Origin: Marinobacter maroccanus
GTDB lineage: Bacteria; Pseudomonadota; Gammaproteobacteria; Pseudomonadales; Oleiphilaceae
DNA length: 64,000 bases
NCBI RefSeq assembly: GCF_002933275.1
Contig: NZ_PSSX01000007.1
Location: 1 to 64,000, forward strand
Direction of reading: 5' to 3'
Shown: positions 52,170-59,480 of the stretch, in pieces
Layout: each line of letters begins with the position of its first letter
Position numbering within the stretch: the first letter of the stretch is position 1
Notes under the pieces: model-generated
What the model was told of the DNA's origin: nothing
What the model saw: the letters and a program-made list of their open reading frames with translations, nothing else
The model's database searches: none
Made by a program: the position numbers and the translations under genes

Positions 52170-53588
52170 ATGTCACCCAAACAGATACCAATGTCTGCCG
52201 TGGACCGCGCGTGGCTGCGCATGGATTCGCCCCAGAACCCCATGATGATCTGTGGAGTGTGGACGCTGGAAAAACCGGTTTCGATGAGCCGCCTCAGGCA
52301 CACGCTTGAGGAGCGGTTTCTCTGTTTTGACCGGTTCCGGCAACGGGTCCTAGACACCGGAGACCGCGCCTACTGGCAGGACGATCCCCTGTTCGATCTG
52401 GACAATCACCTGCACCGCATCGCCCTGCCAGGCAAGGCCGACAAGGCGGAGCTCCAGAAGCTGGTCAGCGACATGAACAGCACCTCACTGGATTTCCGGC
52501 AGCCGCTCTGGCAAATGCATTACATCGACAATTACGGCGACGGTGGCGCACTGCTGATCCGCATTCACCATTGCATTGCCGATGGCATTTCACTGGTGCG
52601 CGTGATGCTGTCACTCACCGATAAAACGCCGGAACCCAGGCTGGGCAAAGTGGCCCGCAAGCGTCGCTCCAAACCCCGCCAGAGATCGGCTATCCAGAAC
52701 TTCCTGCACCGCGCCGTAGACAGCGCGCAAACGGCGACCAATCAGGCAAGACTGTTCATTCAATCTGTTCGTGAAGAGCCCAACTACCCCCTGAAACTGG
52801 CAACCACCGCCAGCGGCGTAGCCTTCGACCTGCTCAAGCTTGGTCTGGCCCCTGTAGAGCCCAAAACCGGATTGAAGGAACCGCTATCCGGACGCAAGCA
52901 GGTGGCCTGGGCCGATCCTCTCGATCTTGCCGACGTGAAAGCCTGCGCCAAGGCCCTCGGCGGCACCATCAACGATGCCCTGCTCTGCACGGTCACCGGG
53001 GCCTTACAACGGCATTTTGCAGCCCATAAGGAGACAATCCCCGAGTGCGGAATTCGCGTGGCCGTGCCATTCAACCTGCGACCACTGGATCAACCCATAG
53101 AAACCCTCGGTAACAAGTTCGGCCTGGTCCTGGTCACGCTGCCGGTGGAAGTGATGGACCCGCTGATGTGTTTCCGGCAGGTGCAGGAGAACATGAACCG
53201 CCTCAAGCGATCCTATCAGGCCCAGGTTACCTACAGCCTGCTTGATATCTTCGGCCGGGGCCCCGATGTTATTGAACGGCGGGCGCTGGATCTGCTCAGC
53301 AACAAGGCCTCCGCCGTGCTGACCAACGTGCCGGGCCCGAAAGAGCCCCTGTACCTGGCGGGCAGCAAGCTGACCCAGCCCATGTTCTGGGTGCCCCAGA
53401 GCGGCACCATCGGAATCGGGATGAGCATCCTCAGTTACGCCGGCACCGTGCAATTCGGCATTACCGTGGACAAGGCCATTCACGCCGACCCGGATGCCGT
53501 GATGGGCTACTTCCGGGAAAGCTTCGAGGCCCTGAGCCACGCGGCTCTGGCAGGCCGGCACGGGGCCATTGAACGCAAGGCCAGTTAG
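52170..53588 (+). CDS. Wax ester synthase / diacylglycerol acyltransferase (WS/DGAT) family
   Basis: A 472-residue acyltransferase that joins acyl-CoA to fatty alcohols or diacylglycerol to make storage wax esters or triacylglycerol. The active-site motif HHCIADG is at 133-139. The family C-terminal landmarks follow: TVTGALQRHFAAHKE, VAVPFNLRPLDQP, LTNVPGPKEPLYLAG and GIGMSILSYAGTVQFGIT. GGGAG precedes ATG 52170. It is probably membrane-associated. Marinobacter strains hold several WS/DGAT copies with different activities; which one this matches cannot be decided here. It stands between smpB and ssrA, an odd place. Confidence 0.88.
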   Translation: MSPKQIPMSAVDRAWLRMDSPQNPMMICGVWTLEKPVSMSRLRHTLEERFLCFDRFRQRVLDTGDRAYWQDDPLFDLDNHLHRIALPGKADKAELQKLVSDMNSTSLDFRQPLWQMHYIDNYGDGGALLIRIHHCIADGISLVRVMLSLTDKTPEPRLGKVARKRRSKPRQRSAIQNFLHRAVDSAQTATNQARLFIQSVREEPNYPLKLATTASGVAFDLLKLGLAPVEPKTGLKEPLSGRKQVAWADPLDLADVKACAKALGGTINDALLCTVTGALQRHFAAHKETIPECGIRVAVPFNLRPLDQPIETLGNKFGLVLVTLPVEVMDPLMCFRQVQENMNRLKRSYQAQVTYSLLDIFGRGPDVIERRALDLLSNKASAVLTNVPGPKEPLYLAGSKLTQPMFWVPQSGTIGIGMSILSYAGTVQFGITVDKAIHADPDAVMGYFRESFEALSHAALAGRHGAIERKAS

Positions 53589-53640
53589 GGCTGTAAGTAC
53601 ATCTACAACCCTGTAAGCACAAAACTGCAACAAACAAACC

Positions 53641-53670
53641 TTGAAGTCCGGCAAACCGGACACATATACT
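53641..53670 (+). promoter_or_regulatory. Promoter of ssrA with a dyad in the spacer
   Basis: TTGAAG (53641-53646), 18 bases, TATACT (53665-53670). The dyad GTCCGG-CAAA-CCGGAC (53646-53661) fills most of the spacer and could be an operator. The mature tmRNA 5' end is 9 bases after the -10. Confidence 0.7.
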
Positions 53671-53678
53671 GGAGGTAA

Positions 53679-54043
53679 GGGGACGACATGGCTTCGACGC
53701 TGGTGGCGAACCCTTGAGTGCATGTCGAGATGGCAGCCAATCTCGTTAATCCAAAGCTGCAACGCAATAGTCGCAAACGACGAAAACTACGCACTAGCAG
53801 CGTAAGCTGCTAGTCGTCCTGACCGGGTCGCCCGTAGCCCGGAAGCAACATCTCAGGACGTCATCGCTTACGGGATGCTCCGTTACCCAGAGTTCACTGG
53901 CTAACGGCTAAGATTTAAAGAACTCGGTTCTTGCACCCTGGCTCTCGGGTCGCTTGAACTTAAATCAATAGAGAGACGCTAAACATGTAGACCTCAAGGC
54001 TGAGTACTGGCGGACGCGGGTTCAATTCCCGCCGTCTCCACCA
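53679..54043 (+). ncRNA. ssrA: Transfer-messenger RNA (tmRNA)
   Basis: 365 bases. The 5' GGGGACG pairs with CGTCTCC before the 3' ACCA to form the tRNA-like acceptor stem; the T arm is GCGGG-TTCAATT-CCCGC. The tag reading frame is at 53773-53802 and encodes ANDENYALAA followed by TAA, identical to the E. coli tag. Hairpins after the tag fit the usual pseudoknots. With SmpB it rescues stalled ribosomes. The 3' end is a common integration site, but no integrase lies beyond it. Confidence 0.96.
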
Positions 54044-54051
54044 ATCAACCG

Positions 54052-54079
54052 AAAAGCCCCTGATTTCAGGGGCTTTTTT
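54052..54079 (+). terminator. Terminator of ssrA
   Basis: AAAAGCCCCTGA and TCAGGGGCTTTTTT form the arms of a strong stem with a short loop and a six-T tract. Confidence 0.92.
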
Positions 54080-54110
54080 CGTTATACCCCCTCCAAAACC
54101 TGGCCGAACG

Positions 54111-55004
54111 TCAACGAATCGCCAACGGGCATGTGCCCGTATCTGTCTGCGCCTCTGCCAGCCCAAACCCTCCGGGATCGCAAACATACCGATTCACAAT
54201 GGCCGCAAACGTCCCGTCGTCCAGCATTGCTCGGAGCGCAACATCAAAATCTGCCACAAACCCGGAACTAACCGTTGCTTTGGAGAAAACGAAGTACGCC
54301 GGCTTATTGGAGACTACCAGTGAGCTGGGCGTAATCGTGCCGGACAGTCCCAGTTCCTGTATCTCGTACAAGCCGGTTAGCCTGCTGGCAACCACGCCAT
54401 CGATGCGATTACGGGCCAGCATTTTCCAGAGTGACTCCCGGCGGGAGAGATACTGAATGTTTTGTTCGAAGTCGGGATTCTGAACAAGGGCGCTGTATTC
54501 GTCGCTATAAGTCACGCTAATCTGGGCGCCTAGCCTGAAATCTGATTCCAGCAGCTCTCTCAACCCGCTTAAGTCGAACCTGGCCTCGTCAGTCCGCCGA
54601 ACAAACAAGATATTGGGGGATACCAGGCCAACCACTTTCGAGTAGTGGCCATACTGTTCGCGCTCGGGGGTCTGATAGGCGCCGGAGAGCATGTCCACCC
54701 GCCCGTCACGCAGTTCCCGGAGCGCCCTCGCCCATGGCAGTTTTTCGAAGGAAAGGTTGCAACCAAGGCGCGCCATGGCTTCACGAACCAGATCGGCATC
54801 CATACCAACCACTTCATCTTCCTCGGCCATGAAATAAGGCGGATCATCATCCCAGCGCAAGGTGATGTCGCAGTCGCCATAGGTTGGTGCCGCAAAACAG
54901 AGAACGGACGCCAAGACCAAAGCAGATTTACAAAAAACTGGTCCAAATAAGCGCGGGGGCAACAACTGTGAGAACGGGAATCCGTTACTCTTGCCTGTAT
55001 ACAT
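54111..55004 (-). CDS. Periplasmic solute-binding protein (SBP family 3)
   Basis: A 297-residue exported protein with the fold of amino-acid ABC binding proteins. The hydrophobic signal segment is SALVLASVLCFAAPTYG, behind an unusually long 27-residue N terminus, so the true start may be internal. The mature part has LRWDDDPPYFMAEEDEVVGMDADLVREAMARLG, WARALRELRDGRVDMLSGAYQTPERE and NRIDGVVASRLTGLYEIQ, all typical of SBP_bac_3. No permease or ATPase gene is adjacent, so it may be an orphan sensor or receptor rather than a transporter part. The ligand is unknown. Confidence 0.82.
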   Translation of the reverse strand: MYTGKSNGFPFSQLLPPRLFGPVFCKSALVLASVLCFAAPTYGDCDITLRWDDDPPYFMAEEDEVVGMDADLVREAMARLGCNLSFEKLPWARALRELRDGRVDMLSGAYQTPEREQYGHYSKVVGLVSPNILFVRRTDEARFDLSGLRELLESDFRLGAQISVTYSDEYSALVQNPDFEQNIQYLSRRESLWKMLARNRIDGVVASRLTGLYEIQELGLSGTITPSSLVVSNKPAYFVFSKATVSSGFVADFDVALRAMLDDGTFAAIVNRYVCDPGGFGLAEAQTDTGTCPLAIR

Positions 55005-55180
55005 CTTTGGTGCCGCTGAGGGAGGAAACTCTGTTCAATATAGACCAATAAGTCCCTGGCTCAAAACCTCTGCAAAACCAGATCAGTGCTAACCCTTCCG
55101 TCATCTTGTGGTCATGCACTCTTTACTCAAGCAAGGTAGTGTCTGGGAAATACGAACTAAAAGGGGCCTCACGCAACACC

Positions 55181-55777
55181 ATGAACCAGCCAGACGACCC
55201 GGCCAGCCTGACAGAACTTCTGGAACGCCTCCGCTCGAATACCGCGGGACAGGCTCAGGTGTCTGTGGGTGATGTACTGGAAGCCGTGGGTGAGCGCTCA
55301 TTCGGGCCGATCGTTCTGATCGCCGGCGTTATTACCCTGGCGCCGCTGATCGGGGATATTCCCGGGGTACCCACCCTGCTCGGCCTGATGGTGTTACTCA
55401 CTCTGGGACAACTCGTTCTCCAGCGACACTCGATCTGGATTCCGTCAAAGCTGGCGCGCCGGAACATTGAGAGAGAAAACCTTGCCAGGGGACTGGACTG
55501 GATGGCCAAGCCCGCCCGTTTTATGGATCGCTGGACCAGACAACGGCTACTCTGGCTGGTTCGCGGGCCGGGGCAGTACGTTATCTCCATTATCTGCATG
55601 GCCGTAGCCGCTGCCATGCCACTGATGGAGGTAATTCCATTCAGCGCCAACGGTGCCGGAATCGCCCTGATGGCCTTTGGCCTGGCCATTGTGGCTCGGG
55701 ATGGCCTGCTCGCCCTGGTGGCAATCCTGGCGACCGGTGGTACAGCCTGGTTCGTTTTAAACAATTTGCCCTGGTGA
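55181..55777 (+). CDS. ExoD-family inner-membrane protein
   Basis: A 198-residue membrane protein of the ExoD (exopolysaccharide synthesis) family. Landmarks: LTELLERLRSNTAGQAQVSVGDVLEAVGERSFGP, then about four hydrophobic helices beginning IVLIAGVITLAPLIGDIPGVPTLLG and a C-terminal ANGAGIALMAFGLAIVARDGLLAL. ExoD is known from rhizobial exopolysaccharide mutants, but the biochemical role is unclear. ATG 55181 starts the conserved part; the frame is open 25 codons earlier. Confidence 0.82.
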   Translation: MNQPDDPASLTELLERLRSNTAGQAQVSVGDVLEAVGERSFGPIVLIAGVITLAPLIGDIPGVPTLLGLMVLLTLGQLVLQRHSIWIPSKLARRNIERENLARGLDWMAKPARFMDRWTRQRLLWLVRGPGQYVISIICMAVAAAMPLMEVIPFSANGAGIALMAFGLAIVARDGLLALVAILATGGTAWFVLNNLPW

Positions 55778-55920
55778 CACCCGGCACTCACGGACTCTGT
55801 CACCATTTGAAACAATCCTTCTGAATCCCCGTTCACGGTAAAGCTGCTACTATTGCTACATACCCCTGGCTTGCGGGCTGAACAGCGCCCGGCAAACAGC
55901 CTGTTGAACCAACTTCTTGA

Positions 55921-55945
55921 AAAAGCTCCTGCTTCAGGGGCTTTT
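55921..55945 (+). terminator. Terminator-like hairpin between exoD-type gene and cheV
   Basis: AAAAGCTCCTG and CAGGGGCTTTT form an 11-bp stem with loop CTT, ending in four T. It lies 22 bases before cheV, so it closes the ExoD-type transcript or attenuates cheV. Confidence 0.65.
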
Positions 55946-55967
55946 GCAGTTGAAAGGACCCGGTTAT

Positions 55968-56855
55968 ATGTCCAGCAAAACGAAGCAGACCCAGAAACTT
56001 TTGCTGTTCCGGCTTTCCGGCGAGCGTCTGTTCGGAATCGGTACCCTGAAGATCCGGGAAATCCTGCCTTTCATGCGGCTGACCAAGCTGCCCCACAGCC
56101 ATCATGCGGTCATCGGCACAGCCACCTTCCGGGGTTCCGCCGTTCCTGTTATTGATATGGCCGCGGCCGTGGGCTACCCACCACTGACCCGGGAAGAACA
56201 GGAAAAAGCCTCAATTATTGTCACGGATATCCAGCGCCAGGAGATCGGTTTTCTGGTGCGCAGCGTTCAGCAGATTATCGAAACCGATTGGAAGGAAGTA
56301 ATGCCGCCGCCCAAGGCCCTGGGCAACAAGGCCTTTATCACCGGCCTGCTGGACGTGGAGGGCGATATTATCCAGTTGCTGGATGTCGAATTGCTGCTGG
56401 CCAAGGTGTACCCGGAATCCCTGAACACCCAGGAGGTGGTTCTCACGGATGTTCAGAGCGAGACGCTCAAGGCCCTGAACATTCTCATGGTGGACGATTC
56501 CCAGGTGGCCCGGAAGCAGCTCTCGGACGTGCTGGACAGCAAGGACATTCCCTACCAGGTAACGTCCAATGGCGATGATGCCCTGCAGATCCTGCTGCGG
56601 GACCACGAACTGGGCCGGCCCACGGATATCCTGGTCAGCGATATCGAGATGCCGGGACTGGATGGTTATGAGCTGGCGTTCAATGTGCGTGACAATTCAG
56701 CGCTGAAGCAGCCCTACATCATCCTGCATACGTCACTGAACAGTGAGATGAGCCTGAGCTATGCCAATCAGGTAGGTGCCAACGAGGCCCTGACCAAGTT
56801 CGATGCCGAAGAGCTGCTTCAGGCCATGTTGAGGGGGGCAGAGCAGGCCCGTTAA
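55968..56855 (+). CDS. cheV: Chemotaxis scaffold protein CheV
   Basis: A 295-residue fusion of a CheW domain (residues 1-155: LLLFRLSGERLFGIGTLKIREIL, VIGTATFRGSAVPVIDMAAA) and a receiver domain (from about 170: NILMVDDSQVARKQL, phospho-acceptor Asp in DILVSDIEMPGLDGYEL). It couples chemoreceptors to CheA and may help adaptation. AAAGGA precedes ATG 55968. No other chemotaxis gene is nearby; stand-alone cheV genes are usual in gammaproteobacteria. It ends overlapping the minus-strand lipoprotein gene by 4 bases. Confidence 0.92.
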   Translation: MSSKTKQTQKLLLFRLSGERLFGIGTLKIREILPFMRLTKLPHSHHAVIGTATFRGSAVPVIDMAAAVGYPPLTREEQEKASIIVTDIQRQEIGFLVRSVQQIIETDWKEVMPPPKALGNKAFITGLLDVEGDIIQLLDVELLLAKVYPESLNTQEVVLTDVQSETLKALNILMVDDSQVARKQLSDVLDSKDIPYQVTSNGDDALQILLRDHELGRPTDILVSDIEMPGLDGYELAFNVRDNSALKQPYIILHTSLNSEMSLSYANQVGANEALTKFDAEELLQAMLRGAEQAR

Positions 56856-57715
56856 GGCCTGAGCTGTTCAATGAACTCGTCTGCGTCGGCGCGCATCTCA
56901 GCCAGCTTCTGCTGCCACTCGTCGCGGTGACGGTTCAGGGTGTCCTCGCTCAGGCGGGTGAAGCGTTCGCCGGTTTCCGCCACGGTGCGGCTGGCGTTGG
57001 CGAGGGATTCCATGGTCGGGTCGCTCAGCTCATCGGCCTGGCGATCCAGATCCCGGGCAGCCTGTTCCAGGATCACCCGGTCCTTCTCCGGCGTCGGCTC
57101 ATTATCTTTCAGGGCTTCTTCCACCGAGCGCTCAAGCTCCCGCATGGCTTCCTGAAGCTTTTTACCGAACTCGTCCATGGCGCTCTCTGCCTGCCGCCCC
57201 ATTTCCTCAGAGTAGGCTTCCAGGTCCCGAGCCAACTGCTCCATTTGCTGCTCAAACTCGTCGGACGATGAGGAAAAGCGGGCGCTGAGCTCTTCCCCCA
57301 GTCGGCTGAGCTCACCCATGATGCTGTTGAACGGTGAGGGATTGAGGATGGCCTCGCCAGTGCGGTTGTAATCCACCAGCCATTGCTCCTGGAAGCGCAC
57401 GAGGTAAGTGACCAGCTCCAGCCGCTCGCCTTCGGTACCCGCCTCGGCGGGCAGGCGGGTGACGATGGTGGCCTCACGGTCTTCGATGATCACCCGACCG
57501 AACGATGGCACAGTATCTGTCCAGCTTCGCTGGTAACCGTCGAACGCGGCGGTATCCGCCAGGGTAGAGTACTCCATGACGTCGTCGGCATCGTTCTCGG
57601 CCATGGCCTGCCAGAAGGCCGCCGCCACTTCCTGGGGTGTCTCGGGGTTGCTGCAACCGGCGAGCAGGGTCAGTGTCAGGGCGGCGATCAGGCCACGGGT
57701 AAGGAAACGGATCAT
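56852..57715 (-). CDS. Coiled-coil lipoprotein, unknown function
   Basis: A 287-residue exported lipoprotein. The lipobox is LTLLAGC at about residue 21. Residues about 25-125 resemble a DUF4878/NTF2-like domain (PQEVAAAFWQAMAENDADDVMEYS onward, with VRFQEQWLVDYNRTG). The rest is a long, strongly charged coiled coil (about 130-285, for example LARDLEAYSEEMGRQAESAM). I do not recognise a named family. It is the last gene of a probable minus-strand operon behind the TPP enzyme (46-base gap). Its role in that set is unknown. Confidence 0.65.
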   Translation of the reverse strand: MIRFLTRGLIAALTLTLLAGCSNPETPQEVAAAFWQAMAENDADDVMEYSTLADTAAFDGYQRSWTDTVPSFGRVIIEDREATIVTRLPAEAGTEGERLELVTYLVRFQEQWLVDYNRTGEAILNPSPFNSIMGELSRLGEELSARFSSSSDEFEQQMEQLARDLEAYSEEMGRQAESAMDEFGKKLQEAMRELERSVEEALKDNEPTPEKDRVILEQAARDLDRQADELSDPTMESLANASRTVAETGERFTRLSEDTLNRHRDEWQQKLAEMRADADEFIEQLRP

Positions 57716-57761
57716 TGCTGTGCTACCTCGGGTTCAACATCCGCTGAGCATGATACACCCC

Positions 57762-59432
57762 TTACAGCCTGCAGGTCAGTTCCGCCAGCTCCTCATCAAA
57801 CACCCGGCGGTTTTCACTGTAATCCACCGGCACCTCGACCAGGTGGACACCGCCCTCTGCCAGGGCGTGCTCCAGTGTTGGCCGCAGGTCTTCGGTGCGG
57901 GTCACCCGGTGCCCCTTGGCACCATAGGATTCGGCGTAGGTGACAAAATCCGGATTACGATAATCCAGCCCGAAATCGGTGTAACCCTCTTGCCCCTGCT
58001 TCCACTTGATCATGCCGTAGGCACTGTCGTTGATAATCAGCACCACCAGGTTCAGGTTCAGGCGTACCGCGGTCTCAAGTTCCTGGCTGTTCATCATGAA
58101 GCCGCCATCGCCGCACACCGCCATCACCTTGAGATCCGGATACAGCATGGAGGCCATCATTCCACTGGGCAGGCCGGCGCCCATGGACGCCAGGGCGTTG
58201 TCGAGAAGCACGGTGTTATTGTCGTAGGCGGGGTAATTGCGGGCAAACCAGAGTTTGTACATGCCGTTATCCAGGGTGATGATCCCGTCCTCCGGCATCA
58301 CCTGGCGCACATCATGAACAATACGCTGGGGAATCACCGGGAAACGGTCATCCTCGGCCCGCTCCTGCAGGTGGGCGTCCACCGCCTCTTTCACTTCCAT
58401 CAGGCGAGTGAAGTCGTGGTTGGCGCATTGACCACAGTTCTCGGCCATGTATTCCACGCTGTTGGCGATATCCCCCACCACCTCGTGCTGGGGAAAATAC
58501 ACCGGGTCCACGTCGGCAGCACTGAAGTTCACATGAATGACCTTCTTGCCGCCGGGGGTCATGAAGAAAGGTGGCTTTTCCACCACATCGTGGCCGACAT
58601 TGATCACCAGATCGGCCCGATCTATTGCGCAGTGCACGAAATCCCCGGCCGACAGGGCGGCGTTGCCCAGATAACGGGGGTGCCGCTCATCCACCACGCC
58701 CTTGCCCATCTGGGTGGTAAAGAACGGGATGCCGGTGACATTCACCAGGTGCAACAGCGCCTGGGACACCCGCTTCCGGTTGGCGCCGGCACCAATCATG
58801 ATCAACGGATGCCGGGCTTCGCGAAGCATCTCGCAGGCCATCTCCAGGCTTTTCGGACTGGCCGAGGGACGGCGAGCATCGCTGGGTTTGAAGATATGGG
58901 TGTCGGATTCAGGCACTTCGTCGGCAATGTCTTCCGGCAGCTCCAGATGCACAGCACCCGGGCGCTCCTCGGAAGCAAGACGGAAAGCTTCCCGAACCTT
59001 GGCAGGTATGGTGTTGGCATTGGTGATCTGCCGGGTGTACTTGGTGAGCGGACGCATCAGATCCACCACATCCAGGATCTGGAACAACCCCTGCTTGGAG
59101 GATTTGATGGGCTTCTGGCCCGAGATCATCATCATGGGCATACCGCCCAACTGGGCGTAGGCGGCTGCGGTTACGAAGTTGGTGGCACCTGGCCCCAACG
59201 TGGAAAGACACACACCCACCCGGCCGGTCAGGCGTCCATAGGTGGCGGCCATAAACCCGGCAGCCTGTTCATGGCGGTTCAGTACCAGCTTGATGCTGGA
59301 GGTCCTCAGGGCTTCGAGGAAGGCGAGATTCTCCTCACCGGGCACCGCGAAAATGTATTCAACGCCTTCGTTTTCCAGCGCCCGGATAAACAACTCTGCC
59401 CCGTTACGGGCCGGGGAGTGTTCGTTGGCCAT
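57762..59432 (-). CDS. Acetolactate synthase-like TPP-dependent enzyme
   Basis: A 556-residue ThDP enzyme with the three domains of the acetohydroxyacid/acetolactate synthase family. The cofactor-activating Glu55 is in VLNRHEQAAGFMAATYGRLTG. The central domain has IMIGAGANRKRV. The ThDP motif is VCGDGGFMMNSQELETAVRL, ending INDSAYG near residue 460. The lack of a neighbouring small subunit and the AlsS-like length point to a catabolic acetolactate synthase or a carboligase with another substrate. It sits between a cysteine-peptidase-like gene and a lipoprotein gene with gaps of 48 and 46 bases, so a specialised pathway is plausible. Confidence 0.82.
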   Translation of the reverse strand: MANEHSPARNGAELFIRALENEGVEYIFAVPGEENLAFLEALRTSSIKLVLNRHEQAAGFMAATYGRLTGRVGVCLSTLGPGATNFVTAAAYAQLGGMPMMMISGQKPIKSSKQGLFQILDVVDLMRPLTKYTRQITNANTIPAKVREAFRLASEERPGAVHLELPEDIADEVPESDTHIFKPSDARRPSASPKSLEMACEMLREARHPLIMIGAGANRKRVSQALLHLVNVTGIPFFTTQMGKGVVDERHPRYLGNAALSAGDFVHCAIDRADLVINVGHDVVEKPPFFMTPGGKKVIHVNFSAADVDPVYFPQHEVVGDIANSVEYMAENCGQCANHDFTRLMEVKEAVDAHLQERAEDDRFPVIPQRIVHDVRQVMPEDGIITLDNGMYKLWFARNYPAYDNNTVLLDNALASMGAGLPSGMMASMLYPDLKVMAVCGDGGFMMNSQELETAVRLNLNLVVLIINDSAYGMIKWKQGQEGYTDFGLDYRNPDFVTYAESYGAKGHRVTRTEDLRPTLEHALAEGGVHLVEVPVDYSENRRVFDEELAELTCRL

Positions 59433-59480
59433 GGCCTTCCTCTTGATCTGTGGGTCCCGGGTAATCGGCAGGCTCCGGGA

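Noticed and set aside
54044..54110. Genomic island inserted at the 3' end of ssrA
   Set aside because: No integrase, repeated ssrA 3' end or composition shift was seen after the terminator.
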